A stretch of DNA of 64,000 bases. It comes from CAZICM01 sp964537685. Lineage in GTDB: Bacteria; Myxococcota_A; Polyangia; Polyangiales; Polyangiaceae. How positions within the stretch are numbered: position 1 is the stretch's first letter; the number at the start of each line of letters is the position of its first letter. The DNA lies in contig CAZICM010000027.1 in the NCBI GenBank assembly GCA_964537685.1, forward strand, positions 53,211 through 117,210, written 5' to 3'. The position numbers were made by a program, and so were the translations under genes. Below, in pieces: positions 43,019-52,254 of the stretch. A model generated the notes under the pieces. The model was not told the DNA's origin and did not search any database. It worked only from the letters and a program-made list of their open reading frames with translations.

Positions 43019-44697
43019 GCAGCGCTGGAAGTCAGCCACTCAATGGCTTCGCGCTCCGATTGAAAGAACGAAAACAGCGGCAGGCCCGTCGCCTGCGATA
43101 GCCTTGCGATCTGCATTTTGCCGAGCGCGCTGTCCACCAAATTGGCGGCCTTCACCATGCCGTGCTCGATGGCAAATTGCATCGTCCGCTCGACAAAGGC
43201 GCTCACTTCAGGCTTTTGCGCGGCAAATTCAGAAATGTCCGCGAGCACATACCAGGGCCGGCCTATGGCAAACGCCGCTTTCTGTTTGAAGTCTTCAAGG
43301 TAAGCCTTGGCATCGTCGATCGTCCAAAAGCCCCATACCTTCACCCGAAGGATGTTTCGCTTTGAATCGTGCTCAACATGAAAACCCTTTTTCTTAAGGC
43401 CCACGCCGGATGGTGTCTGGCCCAGCGCGCCGCTCATTTTTTGACTTTGCGCGGCCGGTTTAGAGCTGTCGCCGGGTGATGATTTGTTTGAGGGCGGCGA
43501 TGTGTTGGCGCGGGCAGGCCCCGATGCGGGCGGCGGAGCAGGTGAAGGCAGCGAGGCGCGGACATTGGGAAACTCGCCGGATGGCCGCTGGCCCGGGGAA
43601 CTGGGGGTAGATGCGGCCTTCCGGTTTTGTTCGCCTGAAATGGGAGGAACGGTCTCCGCGGACAGGCTTTGAGGTGGCACCGGTTCAGAGGCGGGCATGT
43701 GGCCTGCTTCGCGTTCAACCTTGACGGTTGTGGCTTTGCTAAAGGCTTCGCGATCGGGCACCGTGGTATAGGCCGGCGTGTTTGCCCGGGAATTGCGCAC
43801 GATGCCCAGCGCATCGGAGAGACCTTGAGCCGCAAGGCTTGCCCGTTCAAAGCGTTCTTCGGGTTTGAGCGAGGCGCCCCTTAAAAACCAAGCATCAAAG
43901 GCTTCGGGCAAGTCGACTTCCCGGCGCCGCAAGGCTCGTTTGGTCGGCGCTTCTTGCACGCCCTGAAGCACTTCAACGGCCAGCAAATAGGGCGATGGCG
44001 ATTCGTCAAGCTCCGGCCTCCAATAAGGCTCGCCCGTGAGCAGCGCATAGGCGATATGCGCGAGCGCATAAATATCAGCCGCGGGTCCGATATTTTTTTC
44101 GGCGCGCATCTGCTCGGGCGACATGTAGAGCGGCGTTCCCATCATCGGCCGCGTCTCCACGCCTGCCGACTGGCCTTCCATGGCTTTGGCAATCCCGAAA
44201 TCGAGAATTTTTATGCAGGGCGTGCCGTCGTCGCGAAAGGTTAAAAACAAGTTGTCGGGCTTTAAATCGCGGTGCACGACATTTGCGGCATGGGTTTTGT
44301 CAAGGGCACGCGCGACTTGAAGAACATAGGTGACAACTTCTTCGCGAGACAGATGGCCTTGGGTTTGCACAACGGTTGCCAAGTCTTCGCCGCGCAACAA
44401 TTCCATCACCAAAAAAGGCATTTCACTCGATGGATCGACACCGGCATCGAGCACGCGCACCAGGTGATCGCTTTCGATGGAGCCTGTGATTCTGGCTTCC
44501 AATTCAAAGCGCGCGCGCAGGCTTTCGTTGAATAGCAGCGAGGGCAGCATGACTTTGAGCGCCCGGCGGCTCGCCGTTTTTTCGTCGAGCACTTCATACA
44601 CGGCGCCCATCCCGCCTGCTTTGATGCAGCGGACAATCTGATAGCGGCCCTGAAAGATCGTGCCGGGCACAAGGCCGGCCGGAATAGGTGCTGGCAC
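43015..44697 (-). CDS. Hanks-type Ser/Thr protein kinase with C-terminal STAS-like domain
   Basis: 560 residues. Kinase domain (about 18-290) has KAGGMGAVYE, Lys48, HRDLKPDN (Asp144, Asn149), DFGIA (Asp167) and YMSPEQ. A Pro/Ser-rich linker of about 130 residues follows, then a C-terminal domain of about 125 residues (FHVEHDSKRNILRVKVWGFW, ARPWYVLADISEF-like strand GRPWYVLADISEF, VERTMQFAIEHGMVKAANLVD) with the look of a STAS/SpoIIAA-like fold. No membrane segment. The architecture couples a kinase to a module of partner-switching systems. Next to another kinase gene on the same strand. Confidence 0.9.
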   Translation of the reverse strand: MPAPIPAGLVPGTIFQGRYQIVRCIKAGGMGAVYEVLDEKTASRRALKVMLPSLLFNESLRARFELEARITGSIESDHLVRVLDAGVDPSSEMPFLVMELLRGEDLATVVQTQGHLSREEVVTYVLQVARALDKTHAANVVHRDLKPDNLFLTFRDDGTPCIKILDFGIAKAMEGQSAGVETRPMMGTPLYMSPEQMRAEKNIGPAADIYALAHIAYALLTGEPYWRPELDESPSPYLLAVEVLQGVQEAPTKRALRRREVDLPEAFDAWFLRGASLKPEERFERASLAAQGLSDALGIVRNSRANTPAYTTVPDREAFSKATTVKVEREAGHMPASEPVPPQSLSAETVPPISGEQNRKAASTPSSPGQRPSGEFPNVRASLPSPAPPPASGPARANTSPPSNKSSPGDSSKPAAQSQKMSGALGQTPSGVGLKKKGFHVEHDSKRNILRVKVWGFWTIDDAKAYLEDFKQKAAFAIGRPWYVLADISEFAAQKPEVSAFVERTMQFAIEHGMVKAANLVDSALGKMQIARLSQATGLPLFSFFQSEREAIEWLTSSAA

Positions 44698-44774
44698 AGT
44701 TACCCCTTTGGCCGTTGTAGATTAGTGGATTTGCTTTTTTTCCCGCAAGCCGATCCTTGGCGAATCCGCTGGGT

Positions 44775-45635
44775 TTATTGCTTGAGGATTTGTTCCAGGG
44801 CGGACCACAGTTCGTCGATGGTGGCGAATCGGGTTTCCCGCGCCACGGCGAGCGCGCGTTCGACCCATGCGTCCACGGCCGCCGGCAGGTCGGGACGCAG
44901 TGCGTGGAGGCTGGGCCGTTTGCCCCGCGTAACCGCCATTAAGATTTGCATGGTGCCCTTCACATCAAAGGGCACGCGCCCTGCGAAGGTGCGGAAAATC
45001 ACCGCGCCCAGCGAATACACATCCACACGGGCGTCCAATTCTTGAGATTTTCCGCGCCACACTTCAGGAGCGATATAGTGCGGAGATCCGAGCACGGTGC
45101 CGTCTTTGGTGAGAGCAGCCGCGTCCATTTGCTTGGCCAGGCCGAAATCCAAGAGCCGGACGCGGCCTTTTTCGTCGGGATGCTGGAGCACGAAAATATT
45201 CGCGGGTTTGATATCGCGGTGCAAAATACCCCGCTGATGAGCGATGCTCAGCGTGCGGGCAATAGGGCCGAGCAATTCGATGGCATGGGAAGCAGAAACT
45301 TGTTCTCCGCGGGATTGAAGGGTTTTTAAATAGTCATCGAGGTTTTGGCCCTCCATGAGTTCCATAACAATATAAATGATACCATCGCTGGTTGTATTGC
45401 ATGAAAACACCTTGGCGGCGCAGGTATCCGCGAGCCGGTCGGCGACGGAAGCCTCGCGCAGAAGCCTTTCGCGCAAGGTGGGATCGCCCGTGGTTTCGGG
45501 ATGAAGGCACTTGACAGCGACGATTTGGCCTGAGTGCTCATCAGCGGCGCGGAAGACAACACCGTGCCCACCCGATCCAACGATATCCATAATCCGAAAA
45601 CGTTGATCGATGACCGAGCCGATCGAATAGGTCAT
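44775..45635 (-). CDS. Hanks-type Ser/Thr protein kinase, catalytic domain only
   Basis: 286 residues covering the kinase domain alone. Motifs: VGSGGHGVVF, Lys42 in VAVKCL, HRDIKPAN (Asp141, Asn146), DFGLAKQM (Asp163), SPHYIAPEVWRG and RVDVYSLGAVIF. The domain ends abruptly at the stop codon with no linker, sensor or membrane anchor, so it must be localised by partners. It lies 78 bp upstream of the STAS-containing kinase gene and 30 bp downstream of a lipoprotein gene on the same strand, possibly one operon. Confidence 0.92.
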   Translation of the reverse strand: MTYSIGSVIDQRFRIMDIVGSGGHGVVFRAADEHSGQIVAVKCLHPETTGDPTLRERLLREASVADRLADTCAAKVFSCNTTSDGIIYIVMELMEGQNLDDYLKTLQSRGEQVSASHAIELLGPIARTLSIAHQRGILHRDIKPANIFVLQHPDEKGRVRLLDFGLAKQMDAAALTKDGTVLGSPHYIAPEVWRGKSQELDARVDVYSLGAVIFRTFAGRVPFDVKGTMQILMAVTRGKRPSLHALRPDLPAAVDAWVERALAVARETRFATIDELWSALEQILKQ

Positions 45636-45664
45636 TGCCCTGGATATCCTTTCGCAAATACCCT

Positions 45665-47182
45665 TTAGTTTCCGCCGCCCAGCACCATATAGCGAACGGT
45701 TGTCCCATTCTGTCCAGGCGGTGCGTCATACCCTAGGATATGTATGCGTCCAATCCGGTCGAGTGTGACCGTGGCATTGACATAAAAGATATTGCTGCCC
45801 GCGCTGCTCAATAAAACGTCTTGGTTTTTCCCGATGGCCGCAAACATCAGCACGCCCTCGCTGGTGTCGGTATTGGGCTTCCAGAAACAGTCCATGGGCA
45901 TAAAGCATTCGGAGACCATCGTGCCCATGCGGTGAATTTTATTGTAAATGACGCTAATATCACCGGATTGGCTCGCGACAACGCCCAGGGGAACGATTTG
46001 TTCGTAATCAAAGGTGCACTTTTGGCCGGGCTGGGTGGGCCAGGGGCCGCCGCTGCAGGTATCGCCGGGAAAGGTTTTGGGCGAATCGATGACGGTAACT
46101 GGCCAGTTGTTGGCCGAGGCGCGCGTGGTGTGAACCAATTCGAGGGTTTGGGGATCGTTTGAGTTTTGGCGGACAGCGGCGATGTGGGGGACGCCGGTGG
46201 GGTTTTCAGGCGTGGAGGGCAAGGCCGTGATGCTTTGCATTTGGCTTTCGGAACCCAATCCGCCCGAATTGAGCGGCAATGCCTGTTCGGCGGCCTGGGG
46301 CGGCGAGCGCCAATGCAAGATCCAGGTGTTTCCAACGGGATTCCAGTATGCGAAATGAGCGTCGCCTTGAGGCGTGACCGCCACGGCGGCGCGGGCGACT
46401 TGAGAGGTGCCCACGGGATTGATGGACCACGCTTGGGTATTGATATCGAAGAAGGCGTATTCAACTTGGCTGGTGTCGGTGACGACGGCCGCGTGCAAAA
46501 AGCCGTTTTCATCTTTGGCGAGGCCCCGCGCTGAGGCGTGATGTTTTCCGTTGATCGGATGGCCGTTGTCCCAGCCGCCCTGGGGTGTGCGCTGAAAGAG
46601 CGTTACGCCAAAGGCGCCGTTATCGACGAGCGCATAGCTTTGGCCGGCTTTGCCCACGGCCGCGCCTCCTGTGGCGATTTCAAAGGGCGTGGACTCGGTC
46701 GCCCAATTGTTTTGGCCGATACGTTTGGCGAAGTAGCCTTTGAAGCCGCCCTCGGCGATGGAATACACGGCGTGAGCCGAGCAGAGTTCGTCGAGTCCGA
46801 GGCCCGGTGCGTCGTTGCGGAACGAGGGAGGGCTGGGCACGAGTTCGTCGGCGAGTACAACGCAAGGATCGACGGAATTGCTGAGGCCGCTGCACAGGGG
46901 GCCCGCATAGGGCGGCATTCCGGCTACGCACTCGGTGGGCAGGCCGCCGCCGCTTCCACCGCTTCCTGCGCTTCCGCCTTGGCCGGTGGTTCCGCCGCTG
47001 CCTCCGCCTCCAGCGCTGCCGGTGGTTCCGCCGCTGCCTCCCGAACCGCCCGCACCTCCTGCGTTGTTGCTGAAGGTGCGTGTGGTTTCCGCGCAGGCGC
47101 CACCAAAAACAAGCGCCGGAGCGAACGCGAATAGACCTATGAACGCAAGGGTTGTGGAATGGGTATGGCCTGCGAATTTCAT
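45665..47182 (-). CDS. Large lipoprotein with Gly/Ser-rich linker
   Basis: 505 residues. Signal peptide with a lipobox-like end (VFGGAC), then a GGSGGTTG-type linker of about 55 residues, typical of myxobacterial surface lipoproteins. The mature domain has repeated short beta motifs (GQSYALVDNGAFGVTLFQRTP, AAVAVTPQGDAHFAYWNPVG, IPHIAAVRQ-like VPHIAAVRQNSN) separated by about 50 residues, which suggests a propeller of exo-alpha-sialidase-like repeats. Four to six Cys may form disulfides. Function unknown. Confidence 0.65.
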   Translation of the reverse strand: MKFAGHTHSTTLAFIGLFAFAPALVFGGACAETTRTFSNNAGGAGGSGGSGGTTGSAGGGGSGGTTGQGGSAGSGGSGGGLPTECVAGMPPYAGPLCSGLSNSVDPCVVLADELVPSPPSFRNDAPGLGLDELCSAHAVYSIAEGGFKGYFAKRIGQNNWATESTPFEIATGGAAVGKAGQSYALVDNGAFGVTLFQRTPQGGWDNGHPINGKHHASARGLAKDENGFLHAAVVTDTSQVEYAFFDINTQAWSINPVGTSQVARAAVAVTPQGDAHFAYWNPVGNTWILHWRSPPQAAEQALPLNSGGLGSESQMQSITALPSTPENPTGVPHIAAVRQNSNDPQTLELVHTTRASANNWPVTVIDSPKTFPGDTCSGGPWPTQPGQKCTFDYEQIVPLGVVASQSGDISVIYNKIHRMGTMVSECFMPMDCFWKPNTDTSEGVLMFAAIGKNQDVLLSSAGSNIFYVNATVTLDRIGRIHILGYDAPPGQNGTTVRYMVLGGGN

Positions 47183-47241
47183 AGGCTTATTGGGGCGCAG
47201 GCGGATGGCCGGGTCAAGTCAAGAGGAGGGCGCGATTCAAA

Positions 47242-48261
47242 TTAAAAGTTGCCGGCAACGCTGATGGAAGCTCCCTTGTGGACCGATAGAGAAACGCCGG
47301 GCTGCACGTTCAATGCGATCGATTTTTTTGGCGTTTTGACGGGATTGGAAGCCGCGGTGGATTCGGGGGAAGCGGTTCGCTTATTCATCCAGAACAAGGC
47401 GGCGCTCGTGGCCACGCCAAACACGCCGACGGCGATGGGAATGCCCACGGCGGCGTCTCGATAATCGCCTAAATCGCTTGGAATAAAGGCCGCGGTCAAT
47501 CCGCCCGCAATGCTGGCCAATCCGATGCCACCTACGATATAAGCCGCCCATGGGGTTGGGGATGGGGCTGGCTGGATGGTGTCGGGGCTGGGCGCGGGCG
47601 GCTGATGTTCGGCGGATGAAAAAGTCATCGGGGACGCGGAGCCCCAAATATCCAGGCGTTTATGTTCGCTAAACGAAACCGAGAAATTGCGTTCGTCCCA
47701 AGCGCCGGATGAATCGCCAATTCGAAGGGAATGATCGCCTGGATCGACGGCAACATCTTCGATGGTATTGCCGCCGTCCAGAGAAAGGGTTGTGCCATCC
47801 AATTGCACGGTGGTGCCTGAAGGTATGCCGGGAGGCAATGCGATGGTGACTTGAGAGGCTTGGGCGCGGAGCTCTTTGGCGCGCTGGGCAGCGACTTGAT
47901 CGCGGCCATTTTGAAGGGCTTTCCATTCATTGGGCATGCGTCCAAAGACTTGGATGTATTGCTCGTAGCGCCTGGCGGCGGTGGCGTGGCGGCCTGCGCC
48001 GGCTTCGCATTCGGCCAGGGCGAAGAGGGTATTGGGCAGGGGATCGAGCCTATAACTTTCGCCGAATTCTTCGCAGGCCCGGTCAAAGAGGCCGACCATC
48101 ATTTTGGACATGGCGCTTTCAAATACCGAAAGGGCCTTTTGTTTTTGGCTTCCGGCAGCGGGCGCGGACTGCATTTCCTGAGCGTACACCGCCGGCGCAG
48201 CCCCCAATACATTCAAAAATAATACTAAAATCAATGAATTGGAAACGCGGCTTGTGAGCAT
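47242..48261 (-). CDS. Secreted TPR-like protein with C-terminal membrane helices
   Basis: 339 residues from ATG 48261, giving a clean signal peptide (LILVLFLNVLGAAPAVYAQ). Residues 30-120 contain helical TPR-like pairs (KALSVFESAMSKMMVGLFDRA, NTLFALAECEAGAGRHATAARR). A PEGA-like beta segment (VQLDGTTLSLDGGNTIEDVAV, PGDHSLRIGDSS) follows, then two hydrophobic helices (AAYIVGGIGLASIAGGLTAAF and IPIAVGVFGVATSAALFW). This arrangement is common in myxobacterial proteins of unknown function. Confidence 0.65.
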   Translation of the reverse strand: MLTSRVSNSLILVLFLNVLGAAPAVYAQEMQSAPAAGSQKQKALSVFESAMSKMMVGLFDRACEEFGESYRLDPLPNTLFALAECEAGAGRHATAARRYEQYIQVFGRMPNEWKALQNGRDQVAAQRAKELRAQASQVTIALPPGIPSGTTVQLDGTTLSLDGGNTIEDVAVDPGDHSLRIGDSSGAWDERNFSVSFSEHKRLDIWGSASPMTFSSAEHQPPAPSPDTIQPAPSPTPWAAYIVGGIGLASIAGGLTAAFIPSDLGDYRDAAVGIPIAVGVFGVATSAALFWMNKRTASPESTAASNPVKTPKKSIALNVQPGVSLSVHKGASISVAGNF

Positions 48262-48353
48262 GACTCGAGCACTTCTACAAGCGCGCTTCTGTTGGGCCAA
48301 GAAATCGCCCTTTCGGGCGCTGGGCGGCGCGGATAAGATGCCCGCGCCTATTT

Positions 48354-51110
48354 ATGCCCGAGCGTGTCGTCCTCAGCTTTCGCGGCGTCGCCAATGTCGA
48401 TACGGACGGCGGGCAGGGGTATTTGCAGCGGGCTCTGGCCATTAAAGAGCAATGCGAAAAAAAAGGCGCCGTGCTCTGTTCATGGAGCGCAAATACGTTT
48501 TGTTTCGATCTGCAGGAAGATCAGTTTGAGACGGCGGTTGAGCTTTCCTGTCAATTGATTGCCGAGCACGGGCCGTCGGAAGAATTGTTTCGCGCGGGGA
48601 TTTCTCAGGGGGTGCTCCTGCCGATTACGTACGGCGGGGGCGCGGATGCTCATGGTGCGCTGTCGTGGGGCGTGCCTTTGGTGTCGGCTGTGTTGCTGGC
48701 CAGAATCGCGAGGCCGGGCGATGTGCTGTTGGATCCAAAGCTTTCGGCCGCGAGACCCTCGGAGCTGTTGCTGCTCGGTATGAGAAGCGCGATCGACGGC
48801 GACCGTAAGGTGCGCGGGGCGAGGCTGGATATCCGAAAGCCTTGGCGAAAGCAGGCGGCGCGCGATGTGATGCATATGACGCAGCCCGCGCTGATCGGGC
48901 GGGATACGCTGTTTCTTGCGCTGGATGTGCCGCTGGGACGGGCGGGTATTGTGAGGGCCGATCCGGGTACGGGAGGAAGCCGGCTGCTGGAGGCGATGGC
49001 CTCTCATCTCGCGCCGCTGCGGGCCTTGGCGGTGACGCCGGTGGGCGCGGGCAAAGAGCCGCTTGGAGCGCTGAGGCGGGCACTTTCACGGTATTCGGCG
49101 GCGAATCCGGCGCTGTCATTGCCGCCGCATCTGAAGGCGGTTTTGTCGTGTTTGCTCGCGGGCGAGGGGGCCGATCCTCAATCGGCGGCCGAGCTTGTGG
49201 ATACGCTGCTTTGTCCAGAAGGCGATCGGCATTGTGTGCTGGCGGCCGATGATGCGGCCCGCATCGATCCCGAGAGTTTGGAGGCGATTGCGGCGGCGCT
49301 CGCGCTTCACGGGACGTTTAGGATGCTTGTGAGGCTGCGCCGCGATGAACCGCTGCCTTCTGCGCTGTCGGGGCTTTCGCTGTCGTGTGAAGTGTCGGCG
49401 GGGCCTTTGGATACAGCGGCATCGGAGGAACTGGCTCAGGCTTTTGTGGGCGGTTCGCCGATGTCGCGGGAGGCCAAAAAGCGATGGGCGAAGCGGGGCG
49501 GCGGATATCCGCTGGGGATTCGCGAGGCGATTGCGGAAGGCATCGTGACGGGCGAGCTGTGTCTCATCGATGGGGTTTGGCAGCCTAGGCGGCCCTCGTC
49601 GGGAAGAGGTCCTGCTGCATCGCCCAAGCACTGGATCGAGCGGCGCATTGCGTTTTTGGGCGATGGCGAGCGAAGAGCGCTGACGGCGCTGGCCGTGCTT
49701 GGAGGCGAGGCTTCCGAAACGGTTATCGATGCGCTGGCGGTGGGTATGGGAGGGCCGGCGGCGCATTCGGCGGTGGTGGTGGGTTCGCTGCTGGCCGGGG
49801 GCTGGGTCGAAAAGCCGGAGCCGGGATGGCTAAGGCTTTCATCGCAAACGGTGCGGGAAGTGCTGCTCGGCGGGCTTTCGGCAGAGGCGGTGCGGCAGTG
49901 GAATATGGCCGCGTCGGGCATGCTTCGGCACTCGAGCGGATTGCTTGGGCATGCGGATGCGGCATGGCATGCGATGATGGCGGGCGACTCGAGCACGGCC
50001 GCGGAGCTTTCGCTGATGGCGGCGCGGGGAGCTCAGACGGCGATGCTGGTGGGGGCGGCGGAGACGCTGCGGGATTTTGCCCGTTCGCTTACGCCTGGAG
50101 CGGCCGCGCTGACACTGCCGGAGAGCTTGAGACAACAGCTTAATGCGAGTTTATTTCCGCCTCCCGCGACGCACCGCTATGGCTTTGAGCCCCTGCCGCC
50201 CGCGGCGACACAGGCCCAGATTCAAGAGGAAATTGCCGCTCTTTTGCCTTCATCGCGGCCTCGGGGGCGGGCACCCGTGCTCGAGTTGGAGCCTTTAAGC
50301 CCAGAGCCTGTTTCACCGAGCGGCCAAGGCGAGCGCATCACGGCCGAATGGCCTCCGGCCGAGCCTTTTTCACCGAGAATCGAACGCACCACCGCCGAAT
50401 GGCCTCCCGCTTCACCGGCGCCGGATGGGCTTCGTTCGGGGCATGCGGCTATTCGGCCGCCGAGTTCAAAGCCCGCGCCTCCTTCGAAGGCCGATTCGGC
50501 GAAGGCAGCCTTTGCGCTGCACGAGCTGGGCGACGAAGAAGACAATGAGCCGGACAATCCCAAAACACTGGAAAGCGCCGTGCCGGATGCGGCATCGACG
50601 CTGGCGCCCTCCAGTGCTCCCGCGTCGAAGGCTTCGCCCGAGGCGCCGCTTCCCGAATCGGCGCAAGAGCTCGCGGAGCTTGCGAAACAGGCGTTGGTGC
50701 AGGGCGATTTACTGCTCTTGGAACGTTTGATCGCCGAGCTGCGCAAGACAGGCGAGCACGCCGATATGGTCGAGCGTATGAGCGGATTCATCGCACTGGG
50801 GCGGGGAGCGAAGGCCGAGGCGCTGCGTAAGCTTAGAGCGGCGGCCGATGTGGAACAGCCTCCTGCTCAGCGGGCGCGCACGCTGCTTGCGTATGGAGTC
50901 GCGCTTGCGGCGACAGGACAAAGCGAGGCGGCCTTGATTGAAGCGCTGGACGCGATAGCGCGGACACGGGAAGCGGGCGATCGGGTGGGCGAAGAAGCCT
51001 GCGCGCGCTTTATGGCGAGGCTTTGTTCGGCTGTTGGACACCCTGGACCGGCCGCAACATGGGCGCTTGTCGCGGTGGACGCGGGGACGACGCAGGGCGA
51101 AGCGGGTTGA
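48354..51110 (+). CDS. Large protein with degenerate nucleotide-cyclase-like and STAND/AAA-like domains
   Basis: 918 residues. The N-terminal 160 residues (RVVLSFRGVANVDTDGG, AVLCSWSANTFCFDLQED, ISQGVLLPIT, GDVLLDPKL) resemble a class III cyclase fold lacking catalytic residues. The next part carries a P-loop-like DPGTGGSRL (203-211) with the Lys replaced by Gly, VLAADDAARIDPESLEAI in the Walker B position, and a winged-helix-like stretch, so it may be an inactive STAND-type scaffold. A Pro/Ser-rich linker (about 600-740) and TPR-like helices end the protein. Followed 45 bp later by a small membrane protein gene. Confidence 0.6.
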   Translation: MPERVVLSFRGVANVDTDGGQGYLQRALAIKEQCEKKGAVLCSWSANTFCFDLQEDQFETAVELSCQLIAEHGPSEELFRAGISQGVLLPITYGGGADAHGALSWGVPLVSAVLLARIARPGDVLLDPKLSAARPSELLLLGMRSAIDGDRKVRGARLDIRKPWRKQAARDVMHMTQPALIGRDTLFLALDVPLGRAGIVRADPGTGGSRLLEAMASHLAPLRALAVTPVGAGKEPLGALRRALSRYSAANPALSLPPHLKAVLSCLLAGEGADPQSAAELVDTLLCPEGDRHCVLAADDAARIDPESLEAIAAALALHGTFRMLVRLRRDEPLPSALSGLSLSCEVSAGPLDTAASEELAQAFVGGSPMSREAKKRWAKRGGGYPLGIREAIAEGIVTGELCLIDGVWQPRRPSSGRGPAASPKHWIERRIAFLGDGERRALTALAVLGGEASETVIDALAVGMGGPAAHSAVVVGSLLAGGWVEKPEPGWLRLSSQTVREVLLGGLSAEAVRQWNMAASGMLRHSSGLLGHADAAWHAMMAGDSSTAAELSLMAARGAQTAMLVGAAETLRDFARSLTPGAAALTLPESLRQQLNASLFPPPATHRYGFEPLPPAATQAQIQEEIAALLPSSRPRGRAPVLELEPLSPEPVSPSGQGERITAEWPPAEPFSPRIERTTAEWPPASPAPDGLRSGHAAIRPPSSKPAPPSKADSAKAAFALHELGDEEDNEPDNPKTLESAVPDAASTLAPSSAPASKASPEAPLPESAQELAELAKQALVQGDLLLLERLIAELRKTGEHADMVERMSGFIALGRGAKAEALRKLRAAADVEQPPAQRARTLLAYGVALAATGQSEAALIEALDAIARTREAGDRVGEEACARFMARLCSAVGHPGPAATWALVAVDAGTTQGEAG

Positions 51111-51155
51111 CAGAATCCGCGGGGTGGGAAAAAACGCTGCGTTCTTGTGGGAGAG

Positions 51156-51893
51156 ATGGAATCGACTCAAGTTCCTGCGCCTGTGCCTGAAGCCAAGCCT
51201 CGCACGCTGGTTTTGGCGCTTTTGCTCGTGCTTTCGCTGCTTGGGCTGGGCGCTGCGGGCCTTGTGTTCCGAGGCTATGCGGCCGAGCATTTAAGGCCGA
51301 CGGCGAAGATGCCGCGCTGTGTGATGATTGCGCGGCGGGCGTTGATTAAGAGCGCGACGGTATCGGGTTCCGAACCCTTTCCGACGCCCGAGGGCGAGGT
51401 GTTTGTAACACCCCGGCAGCTTTCGGCGCTGAGCTGCGCACAAGGGATTTCCAAGGATTTTGCGGCCAAGCTGGCCTTGGCGCTGGCCGAGGAAGAACCC
51501 GAGCGGAGCGCCATTTCGCTGGTGAACATTTTGAAGGATGCGCCGCGTGGGCCGGAAGGCGATCGGGAGGCGACGGCGGCCTTTATTTTGGGGCAGAGCG
51601 CGCTTCGGGCGCTGCCCGATTTACCCGAGGTCAAGGCCGCATCGGATGAACTTTCAGAGCTTCATGCGTGCCGTTTTGCAACCCGCAAAACCTGTCCGAC
51701 AAGGCCGGCCATTCCGATGCTGGTATGGATTGCGGGCGGACCTTCGGCGGCCTTGTTTTTGGTGTCGGCCTTTATGCTGAGCAAGCGGGGAATCGCCGCG
51801 CTTCTTCAACGAAGGCGGGCCAAAAAAGCCAAAGCTAATGCGCCGGCTCCACAAGCTCAATCAGAACTCCCCCCGTCGCCTTCGGATGAATAA
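51156..51893 (+). CDS. Hypothetical membrane protein with two transmembrane helices
   Basis: 245 residues from ATG 51156, which is preceded by GGGAGAG; GTG 51147 is an alternative. Helices at about 17-38 (TLVLALLLVLSLLGLGAAGLV) and 195-215 (VWIAGGPSAALFLVSAFML) flank an extracytoplasmic region of about 155 residues with four Cys. The C-terminus is basic, then Pro/Ser-rich. No family recognised. Its last 59 bp overlap the 3' end of the converging epimerase gene. Confidence 0.55.
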   Translation: MESTQVPAPVPEAKPRTLVLALLLVLSLLGLGAAGLVFRGYAAEHLRPTAKMPRCVMIARRALIKSATVSGSEPFPTPEGEVFVTPRQLSALSCAQGISKDFAAKLALALAEEEPERSAISLVNILKDAPRGPEGDREATAAFILGQSALRALPDLPEVKAASDELSELHACRFATRKTCPTRPAIPMLVWIAGGPSAALFLVSAFMLSKRGIAALLQRRRAKKAKANAPAPQAQSELPPSPSDE

Positions 51894-52254
51894 ACGCGAC
51901 TTTATGACCGCGCGCGCCAATGCGGGGCACCCTGTCGATCAGCGCTACACCCGCGGCTTCTAAGGTCTGAAGCGCCTCTTCAATGCCTTCGACTTCCAGC
52001 GCGATATGGTGCAGTCCAGGCCCTCGTTTTTCGAGGAACCGGGCCAAGCCTTCATTGCCCTTGGGCTCGATCAGTTCGACGCTGGCCGCTTGGGAATCGC
52101 CTCCCGGAGAAAGCAGCGCCGCCTCGGTTTTTTGAGCTTCCACCAGCTCGCGCGCGCCCAACGACAGCCCAAGCACCGATGCAAAGGGTTCGAGCGCCTT
52201 GTCGATTGAACCCACGGCCACGGCAACATGATCGATTTTTTTAACGCGGATCAT
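51835..52254 (-). CDS. mce: Methylmalonyl-CoA epimerase (VOC family)
   Basis: 139 residues, the usual length. Metal-binding and family segments are IDHVAVAVGSIDKAL (His9), GPGLHHIALEVEGI (His in HHIALEV) and GGVLIELVEP (Glu). The enzyme interconverts (2R)- and (2S)-methylmalonyl-CoA, linking propionate metabolism to succinyl-CoA, and supplies extender units. It overlaps the upstream MaoC-type gene by 4 bp, suggesting a shared acyl-CoA pathway. Confidence 0.9.
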   Translation of the reverse strand: MIRVKKIDHVAVAVGSIDKALEPFASVLGLSLGARELVEAQKTEAALLSPGGDSQAASVELIEPKGNEGLARFLEKRGPGLHHIALEVEGIEEALQTLEAAGVALIDRVPRIGARGHKVAFIHPKATGGVLIELVEPAH

